From NCBI GenBank assembly GCA_028865235.1, contig CP114561.1:1508001-1572000 (forward strand): a stretch of DNA of 64,000 bases, read 5' to 3'. A model generated the notes under the pieces. It did not search any database and had not been told where the DNA came from. It saw only the letters and a program-made list of their open reading frames with translations. Source of the stretch: Candidatus Manganitrophus sp. (GTDB taxonomy: Bacteria > Nitrospirota > Nitrospiria > SBBL01 > Manganitrophaceae). How positions within the stretch are numbered: position 1 is the first letter of the stretch; each line of letters begins with the position of its first letter. Position numbers and translations under genes: made by a program. Shown here in pieces: positions 18,182-26,227 of this stretch.

Positions 18182-19204
18182 ATGAACCCGCTCAGACGGA
18201 TGATCCGACACCCGATGGGACCTTGGGCGGCCCTGCTCCTTCTGACAGCCGTCTTACTCTCCGGCGCATTCGCCCGCGCCCAGCCCCCCTCTTTCCAGCC
18301 GCTGCTGCTGGCGTTCGATCCGGCGCAAGACCGGCTCTTTGCAGCCGCCGCCGGAGAGGATCGGCGTGGCGTGCGACTCTTCGTCTTTCCTCAACCCGGC
18401 AAACAGGGAGCGCGGCCCGGCGCCTCGCTCGACCTGGCCGGCATGATCTCGGGTCTCTCGTACGACTCCGACGCGAAGACCCTCTTTGTCGCCGACGCCG
18501 CCGGCCATGCCCTTCTGATCTTCGATCGGTTTGATCCCCGCTCCACGATGCGCGCCAGCCGGGTTCTCAAGCGATTCAACTTTCCGACCGGCGTCTATGC
18601 CGACCGCAGTCGTCTCTTCGTCGCCGACGCCCACCCCGGCGCGCTCCTCGTCTTCGAAAAGGCGGCGGAGATCGATGGGGAGCGTCGCCCCGACCGGACG
18701 ATCGGTCCGGAGCAGAGCGGGCTCAACGGTCCCTTCGCCATCGCCGCCGATCCCGACCGCGGGCGGCTCTACGTGTCGAACTTCGACGGTGTCCTTGCCT
18801 TCAATCTCGCCGATCTTTCCGCCCCACCCGATCGCCTTCCGCTCCCCCGCGGAACGCTGGCGCGCGGCCTGGCGTTCGACCCCAAATCAAAGCGCCTCTA
18901 CATCGCCGCGCCGATGGTCCGATCTTATTTCGTCTACGAGGGTGAGCGGCTGGAGCAGGTGAAGATTCAGGGGGCCGCGGCCTCCTTCCCTTTTTCGATC
19001 GCGGTCGATTCGAAGGAAAACCGGCTCTATTTGGCAGGGATTGCGCTGGAGATCGGCATCATCGAGCGGGCAAGCGGTGGGCTGCCGGAGCGGAAAGAAC
19101 GGACGATCGACCGCTGGATCCGGTGGGAAGGCGAAGCGCCGCCCCCCGCGGAGGAACCGACGCCGGCCCCGGAGGGACCGAGCGTGATCCGATGGGGCCC
19201 CTGA
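18182..19204 (+). CDS. Secreted NHL/YncE-like beta-propeller protein
   Basis: ATG 18182 follows GAGGAG; the frame is open further upstream but that part has no coding character. The 340-residue product starts with a signal peptide (PWAALLLLTAVLLSGAFARA). It then has about six repeats of the type AxDPxxxRLYVS/LFVADA (LLAFDPAQDRLFAAAAG, LFVADAAGHALLIFDR, RLYVSNFDGVLAF, LAFDPKSKRLYIAA, IAVDSKENRLYLAG), which form a propeller. It ends in a proline-rich tail. No catalytic residues are recognised; probably a periplasmic binding or scaffold propeller. Monocistronic, followed by a palindrome that may terminate it. Confidence 0.75.
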   Translation: MNPLRRMIRHPMGPWAALLLLTAVLLSGAFARAQPPSFQPLLLAFDPAQDRLFAAAAGEDRRGVRLFVFPQPGKQGARPGASLDLAGMISGLSYDSDAKTLFVADAAGHALLIFDRFDPRSTMRASRVLKRFNFPTGVYADRSRLFVADAHPGALLVFEKAAEIDGERRPDRTIGPEQSGLNGPFAIAADPDRGRLYVSNFDGVLAFNLADLSAPPDRLPLPRGTLARGLAFDPKSKRLYIAAPMVRSYFVYEGERLEQVKIQGAAASFPFSIAVDSKENRLYLAGIALEIGIIERASGGLPERKERTIDRWIRWEGEAPPPAEEPTPAPEGPSVIRWGP

Positions 19205-19225
19205 GGACCTGACGCCGATCGTGAT

Positions 19226-19254
19226 GTAGGGGCGGGATTCAAACCCGCCCCTAC
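19226..19254. repeat. 29-nt GTAG...CTAC palindrome (REP-like)
   Basis: Starts GTAGGGGCGGG and ends CCCGCCCCTAC, with a 5-7 nt loop, in the gap between the convergent propeller and macro-domain genes, touching the macro gene's 3' end. It shares length and terminal tetranucleotides with the copies at 19806 and 34045. Confidence 0.75.
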
Positions 19255-19793
19255 AATTCACCGAAGATCCGCTCAAGTGCTTTTTCGTGAATCTCCCGAT
19301 CTTTCTCGGAGAAGAGAACGAATCGGATTCTCTTGACCGATCGGAGATTCGGAAGCGTCTCTTTGATCGTTCGGAAGGCGACCTCCGCCGCCGACTCGAT
19401 CGGATAGCCGAAAACCCCGGTGGAGATGGCGGGAAAGGCAATCGAGCCGATGGCGTTCCTCTCAGCCAGGTCGAGCGCATTTGCATAACAGCGCGCCAAG
19501 AGATCCGCCTCCGGCCGGTCCCTTCCGTAAACCGGGCCAAGACAGTGAATTACATACCGATTCGGGAGGTGATGCCCGCCGGTGATCACCGCCTCGCCGG
19601 GACGAATCGGCGCCAGCGGACGCCCCTCCTCTTCTAGTCCAGGCCCCGCCGCCCGGTGAATCGCCCCCGCCACACCGCCGCCGATCCGCAATTCCGCATT
19701 GGCGGCGTTGACAATCGCCGTCATCTCCGGCTGCGCCGCGATGTTCCCCTTAACGCACTCGACCGTCACGCCGGAAATTGTTTTCTCCGCCAT
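19251..19793 (-). CDS. Macro-domain ADP-ribose hydrolase
   Basis: 180 residues, a stand-alone macro domain. The signature IVNAANAELRIGGGVAGAIHRAAG (given as INAAN-type loop then GGGVAGAIH) binds ADP-ribose, and FPAISTGVFGYP is the second phosphate loop. Length and motifs match the YmdB/MacroD type that hydrolyses O-acetyl-ADP-ribose and removes ADP-ribose from acidic side chains. The asparagine and glycine residues of the active loop are present. Cytoplasmic. The nearest same-strand gene upstream starts 60 nt away beyond a palindrome. Confidence 0.92.
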   Translation of the reverse strand: MAEKTISGVTVECVKGNIAAQPEMTAIVNAANAELRIGGGVAGAIHRAAGPGLEEEGRPLAPIRPGEAVITGGHHLPNRYVIHCLGPVYGRDRPEADLLARCYANALDLAERNAIGSIAFPAISTGVFGYPIESAAEVAFRTIKETLPNLRSVKRIRFVLFSEKDREIHEKALERIFGEL

Positions 19794-19805
19794 TTCTTCT
19801 CCGTC

Positions 19806-19834
19806 GTAGAGACGTCCCGACGGGACGTCTCTAC
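19806..19834. repeat. 29-nt GTAG...CTAC palindrome (REP-like)
   Basis: Arms GTAGAGACGTCCCG and CGGGACGTCTCTAC are perfectly complementary around one base. It sits between two same-strand genes. Confidence 0.8.
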
Positions 19835-19853
19835 GTAGGTCGATCGGTTTCTA

Positions 19854-20391
19854 TTAGAGCGGAATTTCCTCTTCCCGGAACGGATTCTTCGCCGTCTGCA
19901 GATCGTAAATCTTTCCGTGAACTTCAATGCTTCTCGGCGGCGCGGGATGATAACTCCTCAATTCGATCGGCTCACCGATCGGCGGCGGGGTAACAAGATA
20001 GCGGCTTAACATGAAAGCGGAGAAAGCAAACAGGACGAATGTGATCGCCTGAGCGACGATAGGCCGGCGTCTCTCCTAGGATCGTCCCGACGACCGTCCG
20101 TCTGCACTCCTCTGTGGAAAGGGGGCTCTCAATCATCAGGAGAGTCACGGCGACGGTGACGACCGCCATGTAGATATAAAGGAGTGAGGAGGGAATCGGC
20201 GGAAAGAGAATCCATCGGAAGAAAACATAAGCGGCGGCCCAGGTGAGGCCCGCCTGGAAGATCCGTGGAATCCGCTTTCCGGTTGCCCGCTCGAAGAGGG
20301 CATGGAGGGCGATGAGCGCGAGCGCGCCCAACAGGAAAAACAGAGCAAACCCAAAACCGGTTTCGGGGCCAAAACGTTGCAGAAACTTCAT
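19854..20391 (-). CDS. Four-helix membrane protein with periplasmic tail (frameshift)
   Basis: ATG 20391 is preceded by AAAGGAGGTG. The first 110 residues form three membrane helices (FGFALFFLLGALALIALHAL; TWAAAYVFFRWILF; YIYMAVVTVAVTLLMI). The frame then changes at the CT dinucleotide run 20070-20075, where two more bases give LGERRRPIVAQAITF, and continues with a fourth helix and the tail PIELRSYHPAPPRSIEVHG, YDLQTAKNPFREEEIPL. The tail resembles the short spacer that precedes c-type haem domains in some membrane cytochromes, but no CxxCH is present. Family not recognised. The coding capacity beyond the shift is missed if only uninterrupted ORFs are read. Confidence 0.6.
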
Positions 20392-20465
20392 GGCACACCT
20401 CCTTTGGTTGGGTGGATGGAACGCCTTTAGGATACTCTTTGGCCTGGGGTGATTCAACAAAAAAT

Positions 20466-20494
20466 GGCCGGGCGGGTCTCAGACCCGCCCGGCC
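20466..20494. repeat. 29-nt GC palindrome
   Basis: GGCCGGGCGGGTCT followed by AGACCCGCCCGGCC: perfect arms around a single base, in the divergent gap. Same length as the GTAG palindromes but with different ends. Confidence 0.7.
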
Positions 20495-20595
20495 TGTCCG
20501 AGACGCCTTCCTGTTGCTTTGGAGGGGCCTCCCCTTTAAGATGATCCGAGACCGCCGGCCCTTCGATCCGGCGGACACCCACAAGGAGGTTCACG

Positions 20596-20937
20596 ATGCC
20601 CTACATTGCGCCGAAAACACGAATCCAATTCGATCCCTTGATTGACACGCTCGCCGAGCGGATCGTCGCGGAGGCGAAAGCGGAAGGAAACGACGCCGCC
20701 TTTGCCGGCCTGCTCAATTACACCTGTACCCGGCTCGCGCTTCAGGTTGTTCACCTTCAGTTCGGGAAGATGCGCTACTGGCTGATCGCCCTCGTTACCG
20801 GCACTTTTCAAAATATCGCGCAGGAGTTCTATCGCCGCGTCGGGGTGCCGTATGAGGAGAAGCAGATCGGGAAAAGCGGCGATGTCGATCTTTATAAAAG
20901 ATTTGAAGAGGAAATCCAAAAAGGAGAGAAGGGATGA
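20596..20937 (+). CDS. Conserved hypothetical protein, coupled to 2H phosphoesterase
   Basis: 113 residues, strong ribosome site AAGGAGG seven bases before ATG. Helical; the segments IQFDPLIDTLAERIV and LNYTCTRLALQVVHL are followed by YWLIALVTGTFQNIAQEFYRRVG and a charged tail (PYEEKQIGKSGDVDLY). I have seen proteins of this type annotated only as hypothetical. No signal peptide. Its stop overlaps the next ATG (ATGA at 20934), so the two are translationally coupled and may work together; the role is unknown. Confidence 0.75.
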   Translation: MPYIAPKTRIQFDPLIDTLAERIVAEAKAEGNDAAFAGLLNYTCTRLALQVVHLQFGKMRYWLIALVTGTFQNIAQEFYRRVGVPYEEKQIGKSGDVDLYKRFEEEIQKGEKG

Positions 20938-21548
20938 CCTTGAACAAACTCGCTGTCGATATCGTCCTTCTTCCTTCCGAAGAGATCATGGACGCCGCTC
21001 TTCAGATGAATCAGGAGCTGCTCCTGCGCTTCGAGAAGAAAATCGCTCTGGATCGGAGTCACGCTCTCCCGCATCTCTCCCTGGCGATGGGAGCGTTGAA
21101 GGAGGAGGATCTCCCGGCCGCCGCCAATTTTCTGGAAGAGATTGCGTCGTACTTTCCGCCGATCCCGCTGATCTTCACCGGAATCGACGCCGGCCCCATC
21201 GCCACCGGCGAGACGGTCGCCGTCTGGAAGGTCGATCCGACCGCCGTGCTGCAGTCGCTTCATGAAACGGTCTTCAACCGGTTGAGCCCCCTTTTGGCGC
21301 ACGATGCGACGGCGGAGGACTTCATCGACTTCCCCGATGTCGCGACGGCCAGCGTCGATTGGGTAAACCGCTATCCGGAGGCGGCGGCCTTCGAGCGCTT
21401 CTCCCCGCACATCACCCTAGGCATCGGCGCGTTGGTGCCGGGCACCTCTTTCCCGCCGCGCGGCGCCGCCCCCCGACTGGCGCTTTGCCGTCTCGGAAAT
21501 TACTGCACCTGCCGGAAGATTCTCTTCGAGACTCCTCTTCACCGATAG
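20934..21548 (+). CDS. 2H phosphoesterase (2'-5' RNA ligase-like)
   Basis: 204 residues with two HxS/T motifs: ALPHLSLAMG (about residue 43) and FSPHITLGIG (about residue 157), the paired histidines of the 2H phosphoesterase superfamily. Members act on 2'-5' or cyclic phosphodiester bonds in RNA or nucleotides (LigT, ThpR, CPDase). The spacing of about 115 residues between motifs is normal. Start ATG 20934 overlaps the preceding stop. No signal peptide, so cytoplasmic. Exact substrate unknown. Confidence 0.75.
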   Translation: MTLNKLAVDIVLLPSEEIMDAALQMNQELLLRFEKKIALDRSHALPHLSLAMGALKEEDLPAAANFLEEIASYFPPIPLIFTGIDAGPIATGETVAVWKVDPTAVLQSLHETVFNRLSPLLAHDATAEDFIDFPDVATASVDWVNRYPEAAAFERFSPHITLGIGALVPGTSFPPRGAAPRLALCRLGNYCTCRKILFETPLHR

Positions 21549-21577
21549 AAACCGCTCCTCCCATCCAAAATGCCATT

Positions 21578-21590
21578 GGCCTGCTATACT
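21578..21590 (+). promoter_or_regulatory. Extended -10 promoter element
   Basis: CTGCTATACT carries the TGnTATACT extended -10 (hexamer 21585-21590), 33 nt before ATG 21623. A near copy precedes the paralogous gene at 23034. Confidence 0.5.
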
Positions 21591-21622
21591 TAAGTTTCAA
21601 TATCTATCCGAGGGATGCTTTC

Positions 21623-22384
21623 ATGAGAGAAAAGAGCGGGAGTCTCCCGTCCAATTACGGCGTGTTTCTCATCCTGGGGGTGTTGCTGGGAGGCTGCAGT
21701 CACGATTGGTCCGATCCCCGCGTGGTCCTGACCCGCTACCTGACCGCCACCTACCAACAGGACTTGAAGGAAGCCTACGCCCACCTCTCCGCATCCGATC
21801 GCGCGTTTCGAAGCCGCGAGACATTCCTTTCCCATAATTCGACCGAGGACAGTCTCGTCGTCGCGCCCCTGATGCGCCGGACGACGTTCGAGATCGAGCG
21901 CCTGGAAATTCAAGACGACCGCGCCCGGGCCGTGGTCCGGGTCCGCCAACCGAATCTCCAACAGGTCATGGGCGATCTCTTTAATACGGCCCTCTCTTCG
22001 ATCGGCTCCGGAATGGACCCCGACGAATTCGATGAACAGATCGAGAAGCGCTACCGGAACCGCCCCGTCCCGATGATCACCCTCCGGCGCGGATTTACGC
22101 TCGTCCGGGAGGAGGAAAAGTGGCGGGTTTCAGCGGGGTGGCCGCAAGAAGAACAGGTCGGCCTGCTCCTTCTGGAAGCAGGCCGATTGGAGGAATCGGG
22201 ACAGCTCAAGGAGGCAAAGGGGAAATATCAGGAAGCGCTCGCCTTGAATGAAAATCTGTTTGAAATTCAAGAAGCGATCGCCTCGTTGGAATTCCGGATG
22301 AAACCGATCGCCGAGGCAAATCGGGAGTCACGGCGGGCCATTGAAAAAATGCTGGAAGAGCGGCGGAGCCGCTTTCGCCGATAG
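21623..22384 (+). CDS. Lipoprotein, DUF4878-like fold (paralogue 1)
   Basis: 253 residues. The leader ends in the lipobox LGVLLGGC, so it is a lipoprotein. The first domain (DPRVVLTRYLTATYQQDLKE, AYAHLSASDRAFRS) is the NTF2/cystatin-like pattern of DUF4878-type lipoproteins. Then comes a strand VPMITLRRGFTLVREEEKWR, a short TPR-like helix pair (LLLEAGRLEESGQLKEAKGKY) and a basic tail. It is about 50-60% similar to the product of 23034-23759, and the two genes flank a third lipoprotein. Envelope-located; role unknown. The TPR-like part suggests a protein contact. Confidence 0.7.
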   Translation: MREKSGSLPSNYGVFLILGVLLGGCSHDWSDPRVVLTRYLTATYQQDLKEAYAHLSASDRAFRSRETFLSHNSTEDSLVVAPLMRRTTFEIERLEIQDDRARAVVRVRQPNLQQVMGDLFNTALSSIGSGMDPDEFDEQIEKRYRNRPVPMITLRRGFTLVREEEKWRVSAGWPQEEQVGLLLLEAGRLEESGQLKEAKGKYQEALALNENLFEIQEAIASLEFRMKPIAEANRESRRAIEKMLEERRSRFRR

Positions 22385-22415
22385 CGGATCATGGAAACAC
22401 ATGAAAGGAGACGCG

Positions 22416-22943
22416 ATGAAACAACGCTTACGAAGTTGTCTATGGATGGCTCTTTTTCCCCTTCTCTTCGCCGGCATCGGATGTTCATCGAAGACGCAAG
22501 GGGCTGCCGTCCTTGATGATGCGAAAACCGACGAATATGCGCGGAGAGTATTCGACGCGATCTCAGCACGCGACCTGGATGCCTACCTCGATCTGACCGT
22601 CAAGCCCGACGATCTGGATCTCCAAGGCCGGCCGCTCATGAACAGTGCGACCGCGCAGGAGCATCAGCGCCGGCGGTTTGAGCTGCTGATCTCGTCGATC
22701 GAGAAAGAGGGAGGCCTCCATACGTTGGAATGGGTAAAACCGGGCCAGGCGATGGGATACCTTAAAGAGCAAAGCGAATTCGTCGGAAATATTTACATTG
22801 AGGTCACGGTCGGCTCCGAACCCAAGAAAATGGTCCTGGAGATCGCCCCGACGCAGGAATCCCAACATCGCGGGCGCGTCCTCACCGGCGACGCCGGCGT
22901 CCTGCTGAAGACGTGGGAGTACTACCAAGCCAACGTCCTTTAA
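22416..22943 (+). CDS. Lipoprotein of unknown function
   Basis: ATG 22416 follows GAAAGGAG; the longer frame upstream has no ribosome site. 175 residues with a lipobox (FAGIGC) after a hydrophobic leader. The mature part begins TDEYARRVFDAISARDLDAY, a short helical NTF2-like start also seen in DUF4878-type proteins, followed by a mixed beta region (NIYIEVTVGSEPKKMVLEIA) and LLKTWEYYQ. It lies 31 nt after the first paralogue and may share its transcript. Function unknown. Confidence 0.7.
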   Translation: MKQRLRSCLWMALFPLLFAGIGCSSKTQGAAVLDDAKTDEYARRVFDAISARDLDAYLDLTVKPDDLDLQGRPLMNSATAQEHQRRRFELLISSIEKEGGLHTLEWVKPGQAMGYLKEQSEFVGNIYIEVTVGSEPKKMVLEIAPTQESQHRGRVLTGDAGVLLKTWEYYQANVL

Positions 22944-22985
22944 GACATTTCTCTCTCGCGATCAGCCGTCTTCCGGAATCGAATC

Positions 22986-22998
22986 GACCTGTTATACT
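22986..22998 (+). promoter_or_regulatory. Extended -10 promoter element
   Basis: ACCTGTTATACT has TGtTATACT (hexamer 22993-22998), 36 nt before ATG 23034, matching the element before the paralogue at 21623. Confidence 0.5.
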
Positions 22999-23033
22999 TA
23001 CAGGTTATTCCAATCTTCATTAAAGAGCGCCGT

Positions 23034-23759
23034 ATGTCCGCCAGATTTAGTATGCTCCTCTTGGCCCTGATTCTTCTCGCGGCCTGCCGTCCGGATCGCT
23101 CCGATCCGGCTGCGGTATTGACCCGCTATTTGTCGGCCACCTACCAGCAAGATCTCCGGACCGCTTACGGAGAGCTCTCCTCGGCCGATCGCGCGTTCCG
23201 GAACTTCGACGCGTTTGTCCATCATATGTCGATGGATGAGAGCATGGGGATCGAGCCGCTGATGAAAAGAGCGACCTTCTCCATCGAGACCCTGGAAATC
23301 GACGGCGAGCGAGGCCGGGCGGTCGTGCGGGTCCACCAACCGGACGCCGATCGGATCACGGAAGATCTTCTCCTCGCCGCCCTCTCCTCGGCCGGCGCGA
23401 CGATGAGCCCCGCCGAATTCGATCAGTTTTTGAAGAAGCAATATCACGACCGCCCCGTTCCGATGATCACCGTGAGAAAAGGGCTCGGCCTGGTGAGGGA
23501 GGAGGGGGGATGGCGGATTGCCGCGGGATGGCCTCAGGAAAGAGAGATCGGCCGTCTTCTGCTGGAGGCCGCGCGATTTGAAGAGCTGGGGACGTTGGAA
23601 GAAGCCAAAACGAAATATGAAGAGGCGCTCCGGCTCAATCCGAACCTGGTCGAGGTGAAAGACAAGATCGATTCCCTCGCTTTCGGAATCAAGCCTTCTC
23701 AGGAGGAGCAGCGCGACTTCCAGAAGTTCGTGAACAAACTGGAGGAAAAAACAAATTAA
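23034..23759 (+). CDS. Lipoprotein, DUF4878-like fold (paralogue 2)
   Basis: 241 residues with a lipobox (LILLAAC). It aligns along its whole length with the product of 21623: DPAAVLTRYLSATYQQDLR, SSADRAFRNFDAF, DRPVPMITVRKGLGLVREE, WRIAAGWPQE and the TPR-like pair FEELGTLEEAKTKYEEAL. The conserved RPVPMIT stretch is the most invariant. The C-terminus (EQRDFQKFVNKLEEK) is a predicted coil. Likely a duplicate of the same envelope function, under a similar promoter. Confidence 0.75.
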   Translation: MSARFSMLLLALILLAACRPDRSDPAAVLTRYLSATYQQDLRTAYGELSSADRAFRNFDAFVHHMSMDESMGIEPLMKRATFSIETLEIDGERGRAVVRVHQPDADRITEDLLLAALSSAGATMSPAEFDQFLKKQYHDRPVPMITVRKGLGLVREEGGWRIAAGWPQEREIGRLLLEAARFEELGTLEEAKTKYEEALRLNPNLVEVKDKIDSLAFGIKPSQEEQRDFQKFVNKLEEKTN

Positions 23760-23798
23760 ATGACGAATGAGGAATCTTTAGAGTCCTCGCAAGCTTTT

Positions 23799-23823
23799 GA
23801 TTCCTAATTCCTAATTCGTAATT
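23799..23823. repeat. AT-rich 'attcctaatt' repeat cluster
   Basis: gattcctaattcctaattcg sits between the convergent lipoprotein and dehydrogenase-like genes. Confidence 0.6.
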
Positions 23824-23827
23824 GCCT

Positions 23828-24901
23828 TTAAGAGATTCGATCAAATCGTTTCGTTCCCGGGATCTTCAGAACAAAGTCGGCACCGAACGCCCCCGCCGGG
23901 GTGCAGGCGCCCGAGCAGCCTTCCGTCGGAAGTTTCTTCAAAACCTCCTCCGCGCAGCGGACCGCCGCCATCGCCGTAAAAAGATAGGGCTCCGCCGTCT
24001 CAAGCCATCCCTCGGCGGCGTTTCCTTTCTCGTCCGACGCCCGCGCCCAGAGGGCGGCCCGGCCCTTCTCCCGCTGCCCCGCATTCGGCCCGCGGACCGC
24101 CACACGCGCTCCCCACTCCGCCGCGCGCCGGATCGAATCGGAAGCGAGCAGCCGCTGCAAGATCGGCGCAGTCCAGCGCATCAGGCCGATCATCGGCGAC
24201 GGAAAGGCCATATACGCGGTGATATTCGGAATGCCGGTCGTCCAATAGACGGCGGCGAGCTCGCCGAGCGTGGCCGCGACCGCCTGCCGAGCGCCGCCGG
24301 GAAAACGGACCGTCCGCTCCCCCTCCCCGGCGTCGGAAACCCTCAGCCGCCCTTCCCGGCGGATCGACATCCCTCGGGGAAGTTGCTTGATCATCGTCCT
24401 CGCCGTCCCCGGACTCACCCGCGTTGTCACCGTCGCCGCCAAATCGAGCCGCGTCGCCCCCGGCACCTTGCCGGCGACATACTTCGCAAGACAATCGCCC
24501 GGCACCACATCGAACCCCGCCCCCGGCAACAGCGTGATCCCCTTTTGCTTCGCCTCCGGGTCGCGCGCGAAGATCTCCTCGAAGACTGAAACCTCCCCGG
24601 TGATATCGACATAGTGCGTCCCGGCGCTCAAGCAGGCCCGGACCATCGGGCCGCTCGTCTCCGCAAACGGCCCCGCCGCATGAAGGACCAGCGCACATTC
24701 GGCGACCGCCTTCGTCAAAGCGGTCTCATCCTTGAGATCGATGACAAGGGGATCGAGCCCGAACCGCTTCGCCAGCGGAATCAGCCGGTCGGCCGACCGC
24801 CCCGCGACGACAGGCCGGTACCCCCGCCGCACCGCCTCTTCCGTAATGAGCGCGCCCGTATAACCGTACGCTCCATAAATCATCCACCGCTTCTCCGGCA
24901 T
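23828..24901 (-). CDS. Saccharopine dehydrogenase-like (SDR-type) membrane protein
   Basis: 357 residues starting at ATG 24901, eight bases after AAGGAGG. The N-terminal Rossmann fold begins WMIYGAYGYTGALITEEAV, close to the GATGYTG pattern of the saccharopine-dehydrogenase/trans-acting enoyl reductase family, with GPFAETSGPMVRAC and YVDITGEV. The C-terminal half (LPGAGFDVVPGDCLAKYV; ITAYMAFPSP) matches the same family. These enzymes are often membrane-attached oxidoreductases on lipids; the native substrate is unknown. A later frame reading through 25084 has no ribosome site. Confidence 0.8.
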   Translation of the reverse strand: MPEKRWMIYGAYGYTGALITEEAVRRGYRPVVAGRSADRLIPLAKRFGLDPLVIDLKDETALTKAVAECALVLHAAGPFAETSGPMVRACLSAGTHYVDITGEVSVFEEIFARDPEAKQKGITLLPGAGFDVVPGDCLAKYVAGKVPGATRLDLAATVTTRVSPGTARTMIKQLPRGMSIRREGRLRVSDAGEGERTVRFPGGARQAVAATLGELAAVYWTTGIPNITAYMAFPSPMIGLMRWTAPILQRLLASDSIRRAAEWGARVAVRGPNAGQREKGRAALWARASDEKGNAAEGWLETAEPYLFTAMAAVRCAEEVLKKLPTEGCSGACTPAGAFGADFVLKIPGTKRFDRIS

Positions 24902-25142
24902 GGCATCCTCCTTGGCCGAGCGGAACCGGATCCTTCCCAGGCCTTTGTTCAGTGTCATCCTGAGCGCGCGATCCTGTCCAAAACGAGATGCTCGCCTTCG
25001 GCTCGGCATGACAAGATGACTTGATTGAAGATTACTTTGATTATATTTCGGAAGGGTGTGTCGAGGGAAGATGGCGCGTTCCATACTATCTATATTATAT
25101 GGAGCAGATCGGTTTCACGCCGGAAGCATCGCGGCCGCCCCT

Positions 25143-25469
25143 TCAGAGCAGCGTCATCAGCCCGTTTAAAACGACCTCCTCGATTCCTTTGCAGAGGCGC
25201 TGGGCGCTCGCCTTTGCGGCGACCTTCATTTTGATCGACTGCATCTCGGTGAGCGTCCGGAGGTCCTCCATGTTGCCTTCGAATTCTTCCTTGCTGATCT
25301 CCCCCGCCGCCAGTTGATTGAGATACCGCTCCATCTTCACCCCCTGCTTTCGGATAAACGCATTGGCGTCGGTCTTGGCGTTCGCGACCAGCCTCTTCAG
25401 CTCATCCTTAGCGAGATGACCGGCGGTGTCTCTGAGCGTGTCGATAAAACCTTCCCACAATTCCGGCAT
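25143..25469 (-). CDS. Helical hypothetical protein
   Basis: 108 residues, helix-rich and without cysteines except one: LWEGFIDTLRDTAGHLAKDELKRLV, MERYLNQLAAGEISKEEFEG, then MQSIKMKVAAKASAQRLCKG. The AGEISKEEFE pattern resembles the short helical domain seen in bacterial DUF proteins annotated as hypothetical, but I do not recognise a family. It lies 13 nt after the lipoprotein gene at 25483 and shares its strand, so the pair may form an operon. Confidence 0.6.
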   Translation of the reverse strand: MPELWEGFIDTLRDTAGHLAKDELKRLVANAKTDANAFIRKQGVKMERYLNQLAAGEISKEEFEGNMEDLRTLTEMQSIKMKVAAKASAQRLCKGIEEVVLNGLMTLL

Positions 25470-25482
25470 GGTCGCGCTCCGC

Positions 25483-25943
25483 TCACTCGTTTTTGTTCTT
25501 CAAACGCTCCGTTGAAATCGCGATGTCGAAGGCCTCTTCCATGTTTTCCCACCGGTTCTGAATCTGCGCCTCCGACCACTTCCCCTTATTTTTCCGCTCC
25601 TGGATATGCCGGGAGAACATTTCCAAGATCAGCCCGATCTGCCTCGCCGTTTCCCGGTTCTTCTCCCCCTTTCCCCTTTTCGTATTCGTATGCCTGCCCC
25701 ATCTCCAGCCGAATCCGCCGGACGGCCTCCAAGTCGATGGCCTCTTCCTCGAAGGTTTCATACAGCATGGCGACTTTGGGCTTGAGGTCGGTGAGGTTTT
25801 TTATACGTGGTGGGATCGTAATAATGGAGAAAAGAGGCGGCGCAGCCGATCAGGAAAAACGGGAGAAGAAACCGAAGAAAGAGACCGGTCTGCTCTTTTA
25901 AAAGAAATTGGCGTTTTGGGGCGGGATCGGTTCCTTCGAACAC
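25483..25943 (-). CDS. Small lipoprotein (two frameshifts)
   Basis: GTG 25943 follows AGAGAGG. A leader (FLLPFFLIGCAAS) carries a lipobox. The product continues YYDPTTYKNLTDLKPKVAMLY, then FEEEAIDLEAVRRIRLEMGQ, YEYEKGKG and EKNRETARQIGLILEMFSRH, ending IQNRWENMEEAFDIAISTER. This needs one base fewer (or two more) at T6 25797-25802 and again at C5 25665-25669. With those repairs it is about 152 residues without gaps. Helical; function unknown. The three reading frames that share it look like separate short ORFs if taken alone. Confidence 0.6.
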
Positions 25944-26078
25944 AGAGACCTCTCTTCTCAGGAGGGCATCCCGGACGGATGATCGTCAAACATCGGAATA
26001 TCCCGGCCCTCTCCGCCGCGATTAAACCATTTCTCCTTGAATAAATCAACCTGGGAGGTCGAAGGATGTTTTCATCCC

Positions 26079-26105
26079 TAATTCGTCATTCCTAATTTCT
26101 AATTG
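26079..26105. repeat. AT-rich 'attcctaatt' repeat cluster
   Basis: taattcgtcattcctaatttctaattg, in the gap before the cupredoxin-like gene. Confidence 0.6.
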
Positions 26106-26227
26106 AAAATACCGCTATCTCCTCTCTGGTCTCCTGTGATAAAATCAGAACCGCGCGGCGCAGGGATAGTTGACAGGCGCCTCGGGAAGAGATCAATATT
26201 TAATAAAGAATTTAAGAGAGAAGCGTC

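Noticed and set aside
25797..25802. Programmed frameshift at the A-run within the small lipoprotein gene
   Set aside because: The frame change needed is +1 or -2 and does not fit a classic -1 slippery heptamer. The same gene has another homopolymer shift and many genes show the same pattern.
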